From Paenibacillus humicola (lineage in GTDB: Bacteria > Bacillota > Bacilli > Paenibacillales > Paenibacillaceae): a DNA stretch of 64,000 nucleotides. A program made the translations under genes and the position numbers. Position 1 is the stretch's first letter. Every line of letters begins with the position of its first letter. The stretch covers positions 4,924,501 through 4,988,500 of the forward strand of contig NZ_JAQGPL010000001.1 in assembly GCF_028826105.1 (NCBI RefSeq). Reading direction: 5' to 3'. Positions 25,131 to 32,513 of the stretch are shown here, piece by piece. The notes under the pieces are model-generated. The model worked only from the letters and a program-made list of their open reading frames with translations. It did no database searches and was not told the origin of the DNA.

Positions 25131-25183
25131 TTTACGTGATACCATTTGGTATCCTATAATCAAATACGACACCGATTGGTATC
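25131..25183 (+). promoter_or_regulatory. Promoter with two palindromic operators upstream of the SRPBCC gene
   Basis: TTTACG (25131-25136) and a perfect TATAAT (25155-25160) form a sigma-A promoter with an 18-bp spacer. The palindrome GATACCA-tt-TGGTATC occupies 25138-25153, inside the spacer. A second copy GACACCGATTGGTATC (13 of 16 identical) lies at 25168-25183 at the start of the transcript, 30 bp centre to centre. This arrangement fits repression by the adjacent ArsR protein. Confidence 0.7.
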
Positions 25184-25193
25184 TATTTAAAAG

Positions 25194-25556
25194 GTGAGGA
25201 GGAACCGGCTTTGGACGGCCTTGACGGATTCAGGTAAACTTGCCAAGTGGATCACGGAAAATGATTTCAAGCCCGTAGCAGTCCATCGTTTTCAGTTCCG
25301 TTTGCAGCCGGCCGGCAATTGGAATGGCATCGTTGATGGCGAAGTGCTAGCCGTTGAACCGCCAAACCGGTTGTCCTATACTTGGGCAAGCGGAGAGGAG
25401 AAGCATACGGTCACCTGGACGCTAAAAGATCTCGGGGACGGCAGGATTAATCTTCATCTCGAACAATCCGGAATTTCGACTGTCCAAGGACTTGAAGGCG
25501 CCAAGTGGGGCTGGACGAATTGGTACGGCAAGCTTGGAAAAGCATTGGAGCAATAA
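25194..25556 (+). pseudogene. SRPBCC (AHSA1-like) protein, 5'-truncated
   Basis: The frame encodes about 120 residues of an SRPBCC/activator-of-Hsp90-like domain, starting directly at LWTALTDSGKLAKW. Relatives have some 15-20 residues before this point, forming the first strand and helix start. Here the promoter, operator and ribosome site (AGGAGG, 25197-25202) run straight into the body of the domain. The only in-frame start before it is GTG 25194, which overlaps the ribosome site. So it looks like a small 5' deletion that removed the start codon and first strand. It might still be expressed from GTG 25194 or TTG 25221, but a functional protein is doubtful. The C-terminus WTNWYGKLGKALEQ is intact. 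Confidence 0.65.
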
Positions 25557-25576
25557 TCGCTTGTAAATCTCAATCA

Positions 25577-25606
25577 AAATGGGATCCGCAGCTGCGGATC
25601 CCATTT
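25577..25606. terminator. Palindromic bidirectional terminator
   Basis: A perfect 30-nt palindrome, AAATGGGATCCGCAG followed by its complement, lies between the convergent SRPBCC and hydrolase genes. It begins 20 bases past the former's stop. Confidence 0.75.
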
Positions 25607-25622
25607 CGCTTGCAAGTCCAGT

Positions 25623-26465
25623 TTATTTTTTATTCAGGAAGGTATTCATTTCCGCGGCGAATTCATGCGGATACTGGAATAAGAAACCGTGATTCGCATC
25701 CGGGTAAATCATTAACTCTGCGTTTGGAAGGTGTCCGGCAAGCAAGTAGGAGTTGACAGTCGGCACCATAATATCATTGTTGCCGTTCGCGACAAGCGTT
25801 GGCTGGCTAATTCCTGCAAGACGTGCCAGTTTGCTCGGATCCGGAATGCCCCAATCGATGATCGCTTCCGCTTGAGCATCGCGTACTTGCAACGAAGGCA
25901 TCTCGTCGCGACCTTCTGTCCGGGTGAAGATCCGTCCTACGAATTCAAGTCCTTTGGCCTGACTGGTCGAAGTCGGAGCAAAGAACAAGTAGAGTACGTC
26001 TTCAGCGCCCTGGACATCCTTGTAAGCATGACGATTTATTTCGTCATTCCAGCCGTGCATATCGCGGCCGCCCTGAGGACCGGTCCCGGCAAGAATCAGG
26101 CGTCGTACCCTGTGCGGACGAAGGAGTGCGGCTTCTTGAGCAACAAAACCTCCCATGGAGAAGCCGAACAGATCGACGCTTGTCAATCCAAGAGCGTCAA
26201 TGAATTCCAAAGCACCGTGGGCCATTTCAGTAATGGTGCGCGGTGTTGATCCTGTCGTACCTCCGACTCCAACGTTGTCAAAGAGGATGACTTCACGTTC
26301 AGCTGCGATATCATCAACAAGCGCGGGGTCCCAGTTATCGATATTTCCGCGGAAGTGCTGCAGGAACACAACCGGGGTCGTACCGGCTTTGCCGAAACGG
26401 CGATAAGTGAAAGTGGTTTGATTGCTTGAAGTGACAGTCAAGTTAGGTGCAGTATAATTTGACAT
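25623..26465 (-). CDS. Alpha/beta hydrolase (haloperoxidase/epoxide-hydrolase-like)
   Basis: A 280-residue alpha/beta hydrolase without signal peptide. HFRGNIDNWDP near residue 37 is the oxyanion/cap region, the nucleophile is in LFGFSMGGFVAQ near residue 103, the acid probably in NGNNDIMVP near 232 and the His in DANHGFLFQ near 262. It resembles non-haem chloroperoxidase-like hydrolases. ATG 26465 follows GAGGGG by 7 bases. Base composition is more AT-rich than its neighbours and it lies beside an Old Yellow Enzyme gene of similar composition, so the pair may have been acquired together. Substrate unknown. Confidence 0.87.
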   Translation of the reverse strand: MSNYTAPNLTVTSSNQTTFTYRRFGKAGTTPVVFLQHFRGNIDNWDPALVDDIAAEREVILFDNVGVGGTTGSTPRTITEMAHGALEFIDALGLTSVDLFGFSMGGFVAQEAALLRPHRVRRLILAGTGPQGGRDMHGWNDEINRHAYKDVQGAEDVLYLFFAPTSTSQAKGLEFVGRIFTRTEGRDEMPSLQVRDAQAEAIIDWGIPDPSKLARLAGISQPTLVANGNNDIMVPTVNSYLLAGHLPNAELMIYPDANHGFLFQYPHEFAAEMNTFLNKK

Positions 26466-26770
26466 CGATATTTCCCCTCAATTTCGATTTTTCTAACTGC
26501 TTATTTGTTTAGCGTAGTATCTTCGTTACCAAAAAAATAAATACCGTTTTGTAGAAGTTTTTAAGGGAATGGTCGTTCTCATTAAAGTATAAAATTTAGA
26601 TTGAGCATCAAGTATTGCCAAATTCTAAACCGTCCATAATCCGGGTCACAGTTCATAAGTGCCCTTTCTTCGATATTCGTCATATCATATTACGTTTGAA
26701 TTTTACCGATCGTTCTCGAATTAACAGCGTTTGCCGTTCTTGTCATCCTTATAATCAATTTCCACCACAA
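26466..26770. other. AT-rich intergenic region upstream of the hydrolase
   Basis: 305 bases between the hydrolase start and the OYE stop, markedly AT-rich. It must hold the hydrolase promoter. I could not pick one with confidence and saw no gene or strong terminator. Confidence 0.4.
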
Positions 26771-27892
26771 TTATTTTAAATCATTTAAAGCTTCAACGGA
26801 GAATGGCAGAATCTCATTCATTCGCTCTTCCTTGACTTTAATTGCCCAGGCAGGATCCATTAGAAGAGCCCTTCCAACGGCAATGAAATCAAATTCGCCT
26901 TTCTCAAGCATCTCGATAAGAATTTCAAAATTAGCATGATGGGCGGAGTCTTTTCTTTCAAAAAGACTGCTTGTAAATTCGGTGTCAAGACTTACAGATC
27001 CAACTGAAATGACAGGTTTTCCCGTTAATTTTTTCGTCCATCCCGATAGGCTGTGATCGGATCCTTCGAACTCGGCCTCCCAAAATCTGCGGGTAGAACA
27101 ATGAAAAATATCAACTCCTGCATCCGTCAAAGGCGTCAAAAATTGTTCTAATTCATGAGGTGTGTTTGCCAGCTTTGCCGAGTAGTCTCCAACTTTCCAT
27201 TGAGAAAAACGAAAGGATATCGGGAAAGAAGACCCGACTTTATTGCGGCATGCTTTTATAACCTCTGCAGCAAATCGCGTCCGCTGAGCAAGATTGCCCC
27301 CGTATTGATCGGTTCGTTTGTTGGTTCTATCCCAGAAAAATTGATCAATCAGATACCCATGTGCTCCATGTAATTCAATGCCGTCAAATCCCAAGCGTTT
27401 GGCATCTTCTGCGGCCTGAGCATATGCAGTGATCGCATCTGCAATTTCAGACTCGCTCATAGGCTTTGTCACTTTTTCACCTGAAGCGTCAAGACCCGAA
27501 GGTCCAATCGGTTTCGCACCGGCGTTAGGCAAAGCATCCGTCTTTCTCTCCATTCCTACATGCCATAACTGCGGAAAAATCCGTCCTCCCGCATCATGTA
27601 CTGCATTTACGACGTGTGACCATCCGTTTAGGGCTTCTTTGCCATAAAAGTTCGGGCTATTCGGTTTGGCTGCTGCAGCCGGATGGTTGATTAAGGTTCC
27701 TTCTGTAATAATCAGCCCGACGTCATTAGCCGCCCTTCGACGATAATATTCAGCAACATTGTTACCCGGAACTCCCTCAAGCGAAAAGCCTCGGGTCATG
27801 GGTGCCATTACGATTCGATTTGATAGTTCTAAATTGTCAGCCGTAAATGGTTTAAATAGTGAGTCAACCGAGAATGAAGATTTACTTTTCAT
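26771..27892 (-). CDS. NADH:flavin oxidoreductase, Old Yellow Enzyme family
   Basis: A 373-residue FMN-dependent ene-reductase. It opens with LFKPFTADNLELSNRIVMAP and MTRGFS, has the substrate-binding pair in IELHGAHGYLIDQF near residue 175, NKRTDQYGG near 195 and the phosphate-binding FDFIAVGRALLMDP near 340. OYEs reduce activated C=C bonds, nitro compounds and quinones with NAD(P)H. ATG 27892 follows GGAGGTG by 8 bases. Codon and base composition is AT-richer than the flanks. Upstream is a perfect 24-bp palindrome of TetR type, suggesting induction by an electrophile, but no TetR gene is in the window. Confidence 0.92.
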   Translation of the reverse strand: MKSKSSFSVDSLFKPFTADNLELSNRIVMAPMTRGFSLEGVPGNNVAEYYRRRAANDVGLIITEGTLINHPAAAAKPNSPNFYGKEALNGWSHVVNAVHDAGGRIFPQLWHVGMERKTDALPNAGAKPIGPSGLDASGEKVTKPMSESEIADAITAYAQAAEDAKRLGFDGIELHGAHGYLIDQFFWDRTNKRTDQYGGNLAQRTRFAAEVIKACRNKVGSSFPISFRFSQWKVGDYSAKLANTPHELEQFLTPLTDAGVDIFHCSTRRFWEAEFEGSDHSLSGWTKKLTGKPVISVGSVSLDTEFTSSLFERKDSAHHANFEILIEMLEKGEFDFIAVGRALLMDPAWAIKVKEERMNEILPFSVEALNDLK

Positions 27893-27951
27893 AACAATTA
27901 CACCTCCGGTTTGAAATGGATCGAACATACTCTTCGAATCCTTTCGCTCAT

Positions 27952-27975
27952 TTATTAGAACGATCGTTCTAATAA
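27952..27975. promoter_or_regulatory. Perfect 24-bp palindrome, probable TetR-type operator
   Basis: Half-site TTATTAGAACGA (27952-27963) is followed by its exact complement to 27975, 60-83 bases upstream of the OYE ATG. The inner AGAACGATCGTTCT is typical of TetR-family operators. The cognate regulator is not adjacent. Confidence 0.7.
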
Positions 27976-27999
27976 TAAAATAAGCGTTCATTGTTTGTC

Positions 28000-28048
28000 A
28001 ATCCTCGCTAATCACAGTTTTCTCCCTGAACGGTAATAAGCGAGGATT
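28000..28048. repeat. Inverted repeat of unknown role
   Basis: AATCCTCGCT (28000-28009) and AGCGAGGATT (28039-28048) are perfect 10-bp inverted arms with a 29-nt spacer. They lie between the OYE promoter and the next terminator. There is no T-run, so a terminator is unlikely. Confidence 0.5.
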
Positions 28049-28143
28049 CAGATGCGTAACGGATAAAAATCAGTCAAGATGAGGACTCCAGTCGTGTAGG
28101 CCGCGGCATAAAAGCAACGCCTGGTTTGTATGCGCGTTCGTTT

Positions 28144-28182
28144 TAAGGGTCCCGCCAACCTTTTATGTCGACGGGACCCTTA
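28144..28182. terminator. Hairpin downstream of the VOC gene
   Basis: TAAGGGTCCCG (28144-28154) and CGGGACCCTTA (28172-28182) form an 11-bp stem with a 17-nt loop, about 75 bases past the VOC stop on the minus strand. No long T-run follows. Confidence 0.55.
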
Positions 28183-28255
28183 TCCGAGAGACGGTAAACT
28201 TCATTCGGTTATGTTCAGATAAGCAAAGGAAAAGGTCCGCCGCCCTGCAGCTTCG

Positions 28256-28639
28256 TCAGGAGCCGTAAGCGGAATCGAATTCGATAATATTGCTGTCCGG
28301 GTCAAGGACATAAATTTGCGAGAATCCTGCCAGGCTGTCGGGTCTCGCTTCGTATTGGAGGCCGGCCGCTTCGAGGGCTTCTATCGTCCTGGCATAGCTT
28401 TTCACCCATACGGCGAAGTGGCCGTCGGTCGTATCGATACCGCTTTGCCGGAGCGCCTGTCCCTGCTCATTTTCCAGCAGATGAAGCTGCTGCGTCCCGA
28501 CGGCATACCAGACGCCCTTGGAATTGAACGGCGGGCGCTCGATTTCCCTGAAACCCAGCACTTCCGTATAAAACCGCCGGGATCGGGAAAGATCGCGTAC
28601 CGCGAGGCTGACATGGTGCAAAAATTCGTATTCGAACAT
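28256..28639 (-). CDS. VOC-superfamily (glyoxalase/bleomycin-resistance-like) protein
   Basis: A 127-residue vicinal-oxygen-chelate protein with two beta-alpha-beta-beta-beta halves. Likely metal ligands are His in LHHVSLAVRD near residue 7, Glu/His in QLHLLENEQ near 51, His in DGHFAVWV near 70 and Glu in SNIIEFDSAYG near the end. The family includes glyoxalase I, fosfomycin-modifying enzymes and dioxygenases; nothing here selects among them. ATG 28639 follows AAGGAGG by 8 bases, so upstream starts were rejected. It stands alone between a hairpin and the next gene on the same strand. Confidence 0.87.
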   Translation of the reverse strand: MFEYEFLHHVSLAVRDLSRSRRFYTEVLGFREIERPPFNSKGVWYAVGTQQLHLLENEQGQALRQSGIDTTDGHFAVWVKSYARTIEALEAAGLQYEARPDSLAGFSQIYVLDPDSNIIEFDSAYGS

Positions 28640-28844
28640 CGGAAGTTCCTCCTTCATGCCGCACTTGCTCACACGGTCCCCCGGGTAAGAGCGGATGCGG
28701 GCTTTTTGGGCTTAATCTGCCTTATTATAGCACTTCCCGTTGGAAACGGCGCGGGCATCCGATAATTTGTGAGACGGGATGAAATCCATACCAAAAGTAT
28801 GCAGGTCATATCCCTTGGCTTCGGCGTTTGCCTCGCCGGAAGAC

Positions 28845-29576
28845 TTACCCTTGAAGCCCCCTTGGCAGCGATATTCCGAGAAAAGCATGAATCCGCTGCA
28901 GCATCCCCAGCGTGATGTGATGATTGACGCCCGAATATTCAACGAACTGAACATGCTCCGAAGCCCCGGACATCTCGTCCATGAAATATCGCTGGCTGTC
29001 GATCGGCACGGTCGTATCCTCCTGCCCATGCAGCAGCAGCAGCGGCTTCGGCGGATTCAGCCGAATGCGGGAAAGCGGGTCCTCCCGGCTCAAGACGTCC
29101 CGGTCGCCCGCTTCCATCGGCGGCAATCCGAGCTTCTCGCGGTACTGCTCCTCGAATTTGACCCAGGCGCAGGACCCGTTAATCACCGCCGCGGCATGAA
29201 CCCGCTCGTATTGGGCGAAGGCGCCGGCCGTAATAAATCCGCCGGCCGAGTGGCCGACGACCGCAACCGAGGATTCGGCCGTCAGCTCCGACACAATCGC
29301 TCCCGCTTCCCGGATGCCCTGCCGGACAACCGGCCAAAAATGGGCCTGCAGCGCCGCCGCATCCGCATAGTCGATGCTCCCGCGCGCCCCGTGCAGCGGC
29401 AGCTCCGGCACGATCACCCGGTACCCCCAGCTCGCGATCAGCGAGGCAAAAAACCTGTAGCTTTCCATCGTCGAGCCCCAGCCGTGAAACAGCATAACGT
29501 GACCCGCCGGCTCTGCCGCAGGCTCCATGACGATGCAGGGCACTCCTCCAATATCGCGATTTTCGCCGTCATGCAT
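28845..29576 (-). CDS. Alpha/beta hydrolase, YitV/serine-aminopeptidase-like
   Basis: A 243-residue alpha/beta hydrolase. The oxyanion region is MLFHGWGSTMESY near residue 30, the nucleophile is in VAVVGHSAGGFITAGA near residue 108, the acid in LLHGQEDTTVP near 185 and the His in SGVNHHITL near 217. This matches YitV-type dienelactone-hydrolase-like esterases. ATG 29576 follows AGGAGGAGG by about 10 bases; a longer in-frame extension has no site. No signal peptide. Neighbours are unrelated single genes. Confidence 0.87.
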   Translation of the reverse strand: MHDGENRDIGGVPCIVMEPAAEPAGHVMLFHGWGSTMESYRFFASLIASWGYRVIVPELPLHGARGSIDYADAAALQAHFWPVVRQGIREAGAIVSELTAESSVAVVGHSAGGFITAGAFAQYERVHAAAVINGSCAWVKFEEQYREKLGLPPMEAGDRDVLSREDPLSRIRLNPPKPLLLLHGQEDTTVPIDSQRYFMDEMSGASEHVQFVEYSGVNHHITLGMLQRIHAFLGISLPRGLQG

Positions 29577-29838
29577 GGTTGAACTGCCTCCTCCTGTACC
29601 CGGTCTGTTCCAAATCCAGGCGTTCATATAAACGGGTTTGCAAGGCGGCTCCCGAACGTTATTGTTTACGGGTAAGATGATGACCTTGTGAAACACCGGA
29701 TAATCAAATTTTACCAGTCGGGCTGTCCAAAGCAAAGCGTTACCCGGCGCGGGACGTCACCGCTCTTTGCGGGTGCGCTTGGCCGAATCGAGACTGCCGT
29801 GTTCGAAGTGCGATTGGCATGTGGTCCTCCACCGAAAT

Positions 29839-30027
29839 TTAGTCGGTCAGCAGATTCGTCACACTGATCGTCCAAACGATACCGGCAAACAGTACGCTGC
29901 TCCAAAACACTTCAGCCGAATACGACTTGCCCTGCACGATTTTTTTAATGGCTCTCAGCAAAGCAACGATAAACAAGACACCTGCAGCAGGCATGATGTA
30001 CATGCTGACAAAAGCAAAAACTGCCAT
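29839..30027 (-). CDS. Small membrane protein, two predicted helices
   Basis: A 62-residue protein with GGGAGGTG six bases before ATG 30027. Residues about 3-24 (FAFVSMYIMPAAGVLFIVAL) and 39-58 (VFWSSVLFAGIVWTISVT) are hydrophobic, joined by a positive loop RAIKKIVQGKSYSAE, giving a hairpin topology with the loop inside. I do not recognise a family. It is divergent from the secreted protein at 30248. Coding potential rests on the good start site and clean helix pattern. Confidence 0.65.
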   Translation of the reverse strand: MAVFAFVSMYIMPAAGVLFIVALLRAIKKIVQGKSYSAEVFWSSVLFAGIVWTISVTNLLTD

Positions 30028-30101
30028 TTGCTGCACCTCCCTTTCTAGAAGACTACTCCGCAAGATGCAGTCAGACTGGACTGGATTCGCCTAATTCATC
30101 C

Positions 30102-30130
30102 TTGACAAAAATAGCATTCATTTCTAAAGT
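30102..30130 (+). promoter_or_regulatory. Sigma-A promoter of the secreted DUF2690-like gene
   Basis: A perfect TTGACA (30102-30107) and TAAAGT (30125-30130) with a 17-bp spacer, about 120 bases before ATG 30248. Confidence 0.65.
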
Positions 30131-30247
30131 ATGGAATGAACAGGCACGCATATTTTGAGGAAAGGAGTCGATTTTGGAAGACGATCGATTTTATGGCAGA
30201 GCGCCGGAATGACCGCCGACGCCGAGATCCGGTCAGGAGGAATTTTC

Positions 30248-30751
30248 ATGAAACCGAAATTACGTAAAATGATGTTCAAGGTATTATCGGCGAGCGTGCT
30301 GTTCACGCTTGTCTTTAGCCTGACAGTTGCCGTTGCGCCGACGGAAAAAGCATTTGCGCTGTCCTATGATTTTACAAATCCGATTTCAACCGGCTGCGCC
30401 AATACGGCCGTTACGGAAGACTCCAAGTATATTTATAACAAATCCGGTACAAAGCTCGGCTATATACAGCTCCGATTCAGTACGAAGTGCCAAACGGCTT
30501 GGGGGTATTTGAAGCTTTATTCGCCGGCTCCTTCCGATAACTACGGGTCTGCAGGGATTTACGGTTACAACAGCAGCGGCTTAAGAATTTTGGCTTTCTG
30601 TGATTCAACAGGCGGTTCTAAGGGCGGGAACGGGAATATCATGAAAGGTCAAACCTCCTGTTTTACCGGTCAAGTGTATGACGGCGCCGGAAATTACGCG
30701 TTTGCCGCCGGGTTTGTCGGCAGTTATTCAAGCCAAACCGGGTATTATTAA
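30248..30751 (+). CDS. Secreted protein, DUF2690 (YjfA-like)
   Basis: A 167-residue exported protein. A signal peptide of about 37 residues ends at a likely cleavage site after AFA, before LSYDF. The mature 130 residues have the DUF2690 pattern: an early Cys in STGCANTAVT, then GTKLGYIQLRFSTKCQTAWG, and two later Cys (ILAFCDSTGG, GQTSCFTGQ), probably two disulfides. The domain is common in secreted proteins of actinomycetes and Bacillota and its function is unknown. AGGAGG precedes ATG 30248 by 7 bases, and a good promoter lies upstream, so it is a single-gene transcript. Confidence 0.85.
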   Translation: MKPKLRKMMFKVLSASVLFTLVFSLTVAVAPTEKAFALSYDFTNPISTGCANTAVTEDSKYIYNKSGTKLGYIQLRFSTKCQTAWGYLKLYSPAPSDNYGSAGIYGYNSSGLRILAFCDSTGGSKGGNGNIMKGQTSCFTGQVYDGAGNYAFAAGFVGSYSSQTGYY

Positions 30752-30839
30752 TGGCTCAATATCAGGCGGAGACCGGAATATCCGTCAGAACGAAGGGGAG
30801 GCGGTTGTCGTTTGCAGGTGTCAGTTCTTCCTGAACGTT

Positions 30840-31793
30840 TCACCCGGCTTCATATGCAATGTAGGGCTCGGGAACCTTAAGCGGAATGACGAGCTGATGC
30901 TCGACGCTTCCGTCTTTGGCGCTGTAAACGAACAGGATCAGCTGCATATCGGCCTGCGACGCTTTCTCGTAGCTGACGTCAAAGCGGAAATGACCCCAGG
31001 CCGGTCCGCCTTCATCGGCCATTTCGTGGCCCTCCGCCAAAATGTAGTGCCCGTCCTCCAGCTTCCAGCTGAAGGCGGCCTCGAATACACGGGCTTCCCC
31101 CTCGACCGTAAAAGACGGACCCGCTTCCGTTCCGGGCTTCGGCGAAAATACGCGGAAAGCGTCGTTCTCCGCCACCGGCGCCTGGACGGGTTCGCCGGAC
31201 CGGGCGTCGATTCGAACGGCAACAGGTTTGTCGATCGTCTCATGCGCGGCAAGCTCCACGTTCCAGATCCCGCGCTCCGTATCCAGCACGGCGTCTTTGA
31301 CCGCCAATGCGGCCGACGACGGGTCCGGCGGCGATGCGTGCAGCGCAGCCTTAACGGCCTGTGCGCGGCCGATCAGCCCTTCAGGAATATCCTGCGGATC
31401 GTCATGCACCACGATTTTGGCGGCGGCTGCCTGCTCCGGGTACGACTCCCTTACGGCGCCGGTATGCCAAGCTTCCACTTGCGCACCGACCGAAATCCCG
31501 TCCGCAGACGCCGCTTGGCCGGTACTATCCTGTATGACCGTCTGCTCATCGGCCGTGAACCAAATGGCTTTAACCGCGGGTGTGCCGTTCTGGTCGTCGT
31601 AAGCCGTGATCAGCCAGCGGTTTCCCTCTTTTTCGATGACCGTCCCCTTGTCGAACGCTTGTACCTCCGGCCGATCCTCTTCAGCCGTCTTGTCCCCCCC
31701 GGCGTTTGCGGGTTTTTGTTCCGGGCTGCAGGAAGCAAGCAAAGCCGCAACCCCGATCAAAGCGAGCTTTAACAATCCGTTCTGTCTTCTCAT
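30840..31793 (-). CDS. Lipoprotein with DUF3221-like and Gmad2 (Ig-like) domains
   Basis: A 317-residue lipoprotein: signal peptide with LLASC, lipidated Cys22. Residues about 45-130 resemble DUF3221 (GTVIEKEGNRWLITAYDD, then IWFTADEQT and VEAWHTGAVRESYPEQA). Residues about 215-310 match the immunoglobulin-like Gmad2 domain of spore-germination-associated proteins (FRVFSPKPGTEAGPSFTVEG, then AAFSWKLEDG and GHFRFDVSYE). It is therefore surface-anchored; a link to sporulation or germination comes only from the domain name. ATG 31793 follows AAGGAG; the longer upstream frame was rejected. A second lipoprotein gene lies 209 bases upstream on the same strand. Confidence 0.82.
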   Translation of the reverse strand: MRRQNGLLKLALIGVAALLASCSPEQKPANAGGDKTAEEDRPEVQAFDKGTVIEKEGNRWLITAYDDQNGTPAVKAIWFTADEQTVIQDSTGQAASADGISVGAQVEAWHTGAVRESYPEQAAAAKIVVHDDPQDIPEGLIGRAQAVKAALHASPPDPSSAALAVKDAVLDTERGIWNVELAAHETIDKPVAVRIDARSGEPVQAPVAENDAFRVFSPKPGTEAGPSFTVEGEARVFEAAFSWKLEDGHYILAEGHEMADEGGPAWGHFRFDVSYEKASQADMQLILFVYSAKDGSVEHQLVIPLKVPEPYIAYEAG

Positions 31794-32002
31794 GATCCTC
31801 AGCTCCTTTTGACCAATAGACGCAATCGGACCGGCAGAAGTTTCGGAGAATCGGTTCGGAGCATCATTCTTTCCCGTCGTTTTCCGCACCGGCCTTAAAC
31901 CGGTTGTCCGTGCGTACACTAATGTATTCGTTCCCTGGTGCAGGAATGAGTCGGCCAATGGACTCAGACGGTCCGGGGCTGCACAGGTGCGGCCGAAGCT
32001 GC

Positions 32003-32386
32003 CTAAGACCCGGCGGTCCGGGCCATCAGCGCGATTTCGTCGGCGTTTAGTTTGGGCAGCTTGTGATGCTCAATGCTGCGTCTGATACTCACCGGCTTCG
32101 CAAGATGAACCCGAACGATCATACCGTCCGTAAAATCGCCCGGCTTCATCGGTTTGCCGCTTTCGTCGCGAAAGATCGTTTGGGCCGAGTAATGTACCGT
32201 GCATAAATAGCCGACATCGGCGATCGCTCCCTTTTTGCCTTTGTTGGCTTCATCCGTGCAGCCTACGTTAAACGTCTTCGCCTTGGCGTCAAAATGGTCA
32301 ACTTGACCTTCAAGCGAATCGACGGACGTTCCGCATCCGGCCAGCCCGACACAAGCAAGGAGCAGCAGCATTCCCGCTCGCTTCAT
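32003..32386 (-). CDS. Small lipoprotein of unknown function
   Basis: A 127-residue lipoprotein with signal peptide and lipobox LAGC (lipidated Cys18). The mature part contains VDHFDAKAKTFNVGC and CTVHYSAQTIFRDESGKPMK then DGMIVRVHLAKPVSI, which suggests a small beta-rich (OB-like) domain related to DUF3221-type proteins. Two Cys may form a disulfide. ATG 32386 follows GGGGGAAGAG. It is probably co-oriented but separately expressed from the lipoprotein at 30840-31793. No family could be named. Confidence 0.7.
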   Translation of the reverse strand: MKRAGMLLLLACVGLAGCGTSVDSLEGQVDHFDAKAKTFNVGCTDEANKGKKGAIADVGYLCTVHYSAQTIFRDESGKPMKPGDFTDGMIVRVHLAKPVSIRRSIEHHKLPKLNADEIALMARTAGS

Positions 32387-32467
32387 GGTCTCTTCCCCCG
32401 CTTTGCCCGTTTCCCTTATAGACGGCGGATTCGAGAGAAGGTTGCACGGTTTCCTCGATCTCTCAAT

Positions 32468-32487
32468 TTAACGCATCGCCGCGTTAA
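32468..32487 (-). terminator. Small hairpin after the cyclase-like gene
   Basis: TTAACGC and GCGTTAA form a 7-bp stem around a 6-nt loop, 27 bases past the stop at 32514. On the minus strand it is followed by ATTGAGAG, so it is only a weak terminator candidate. Confidence 0.35.
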
Positions 32488-32513
32488 TGCACCGCACGAC
32501 ACCTCAAGCCGAT

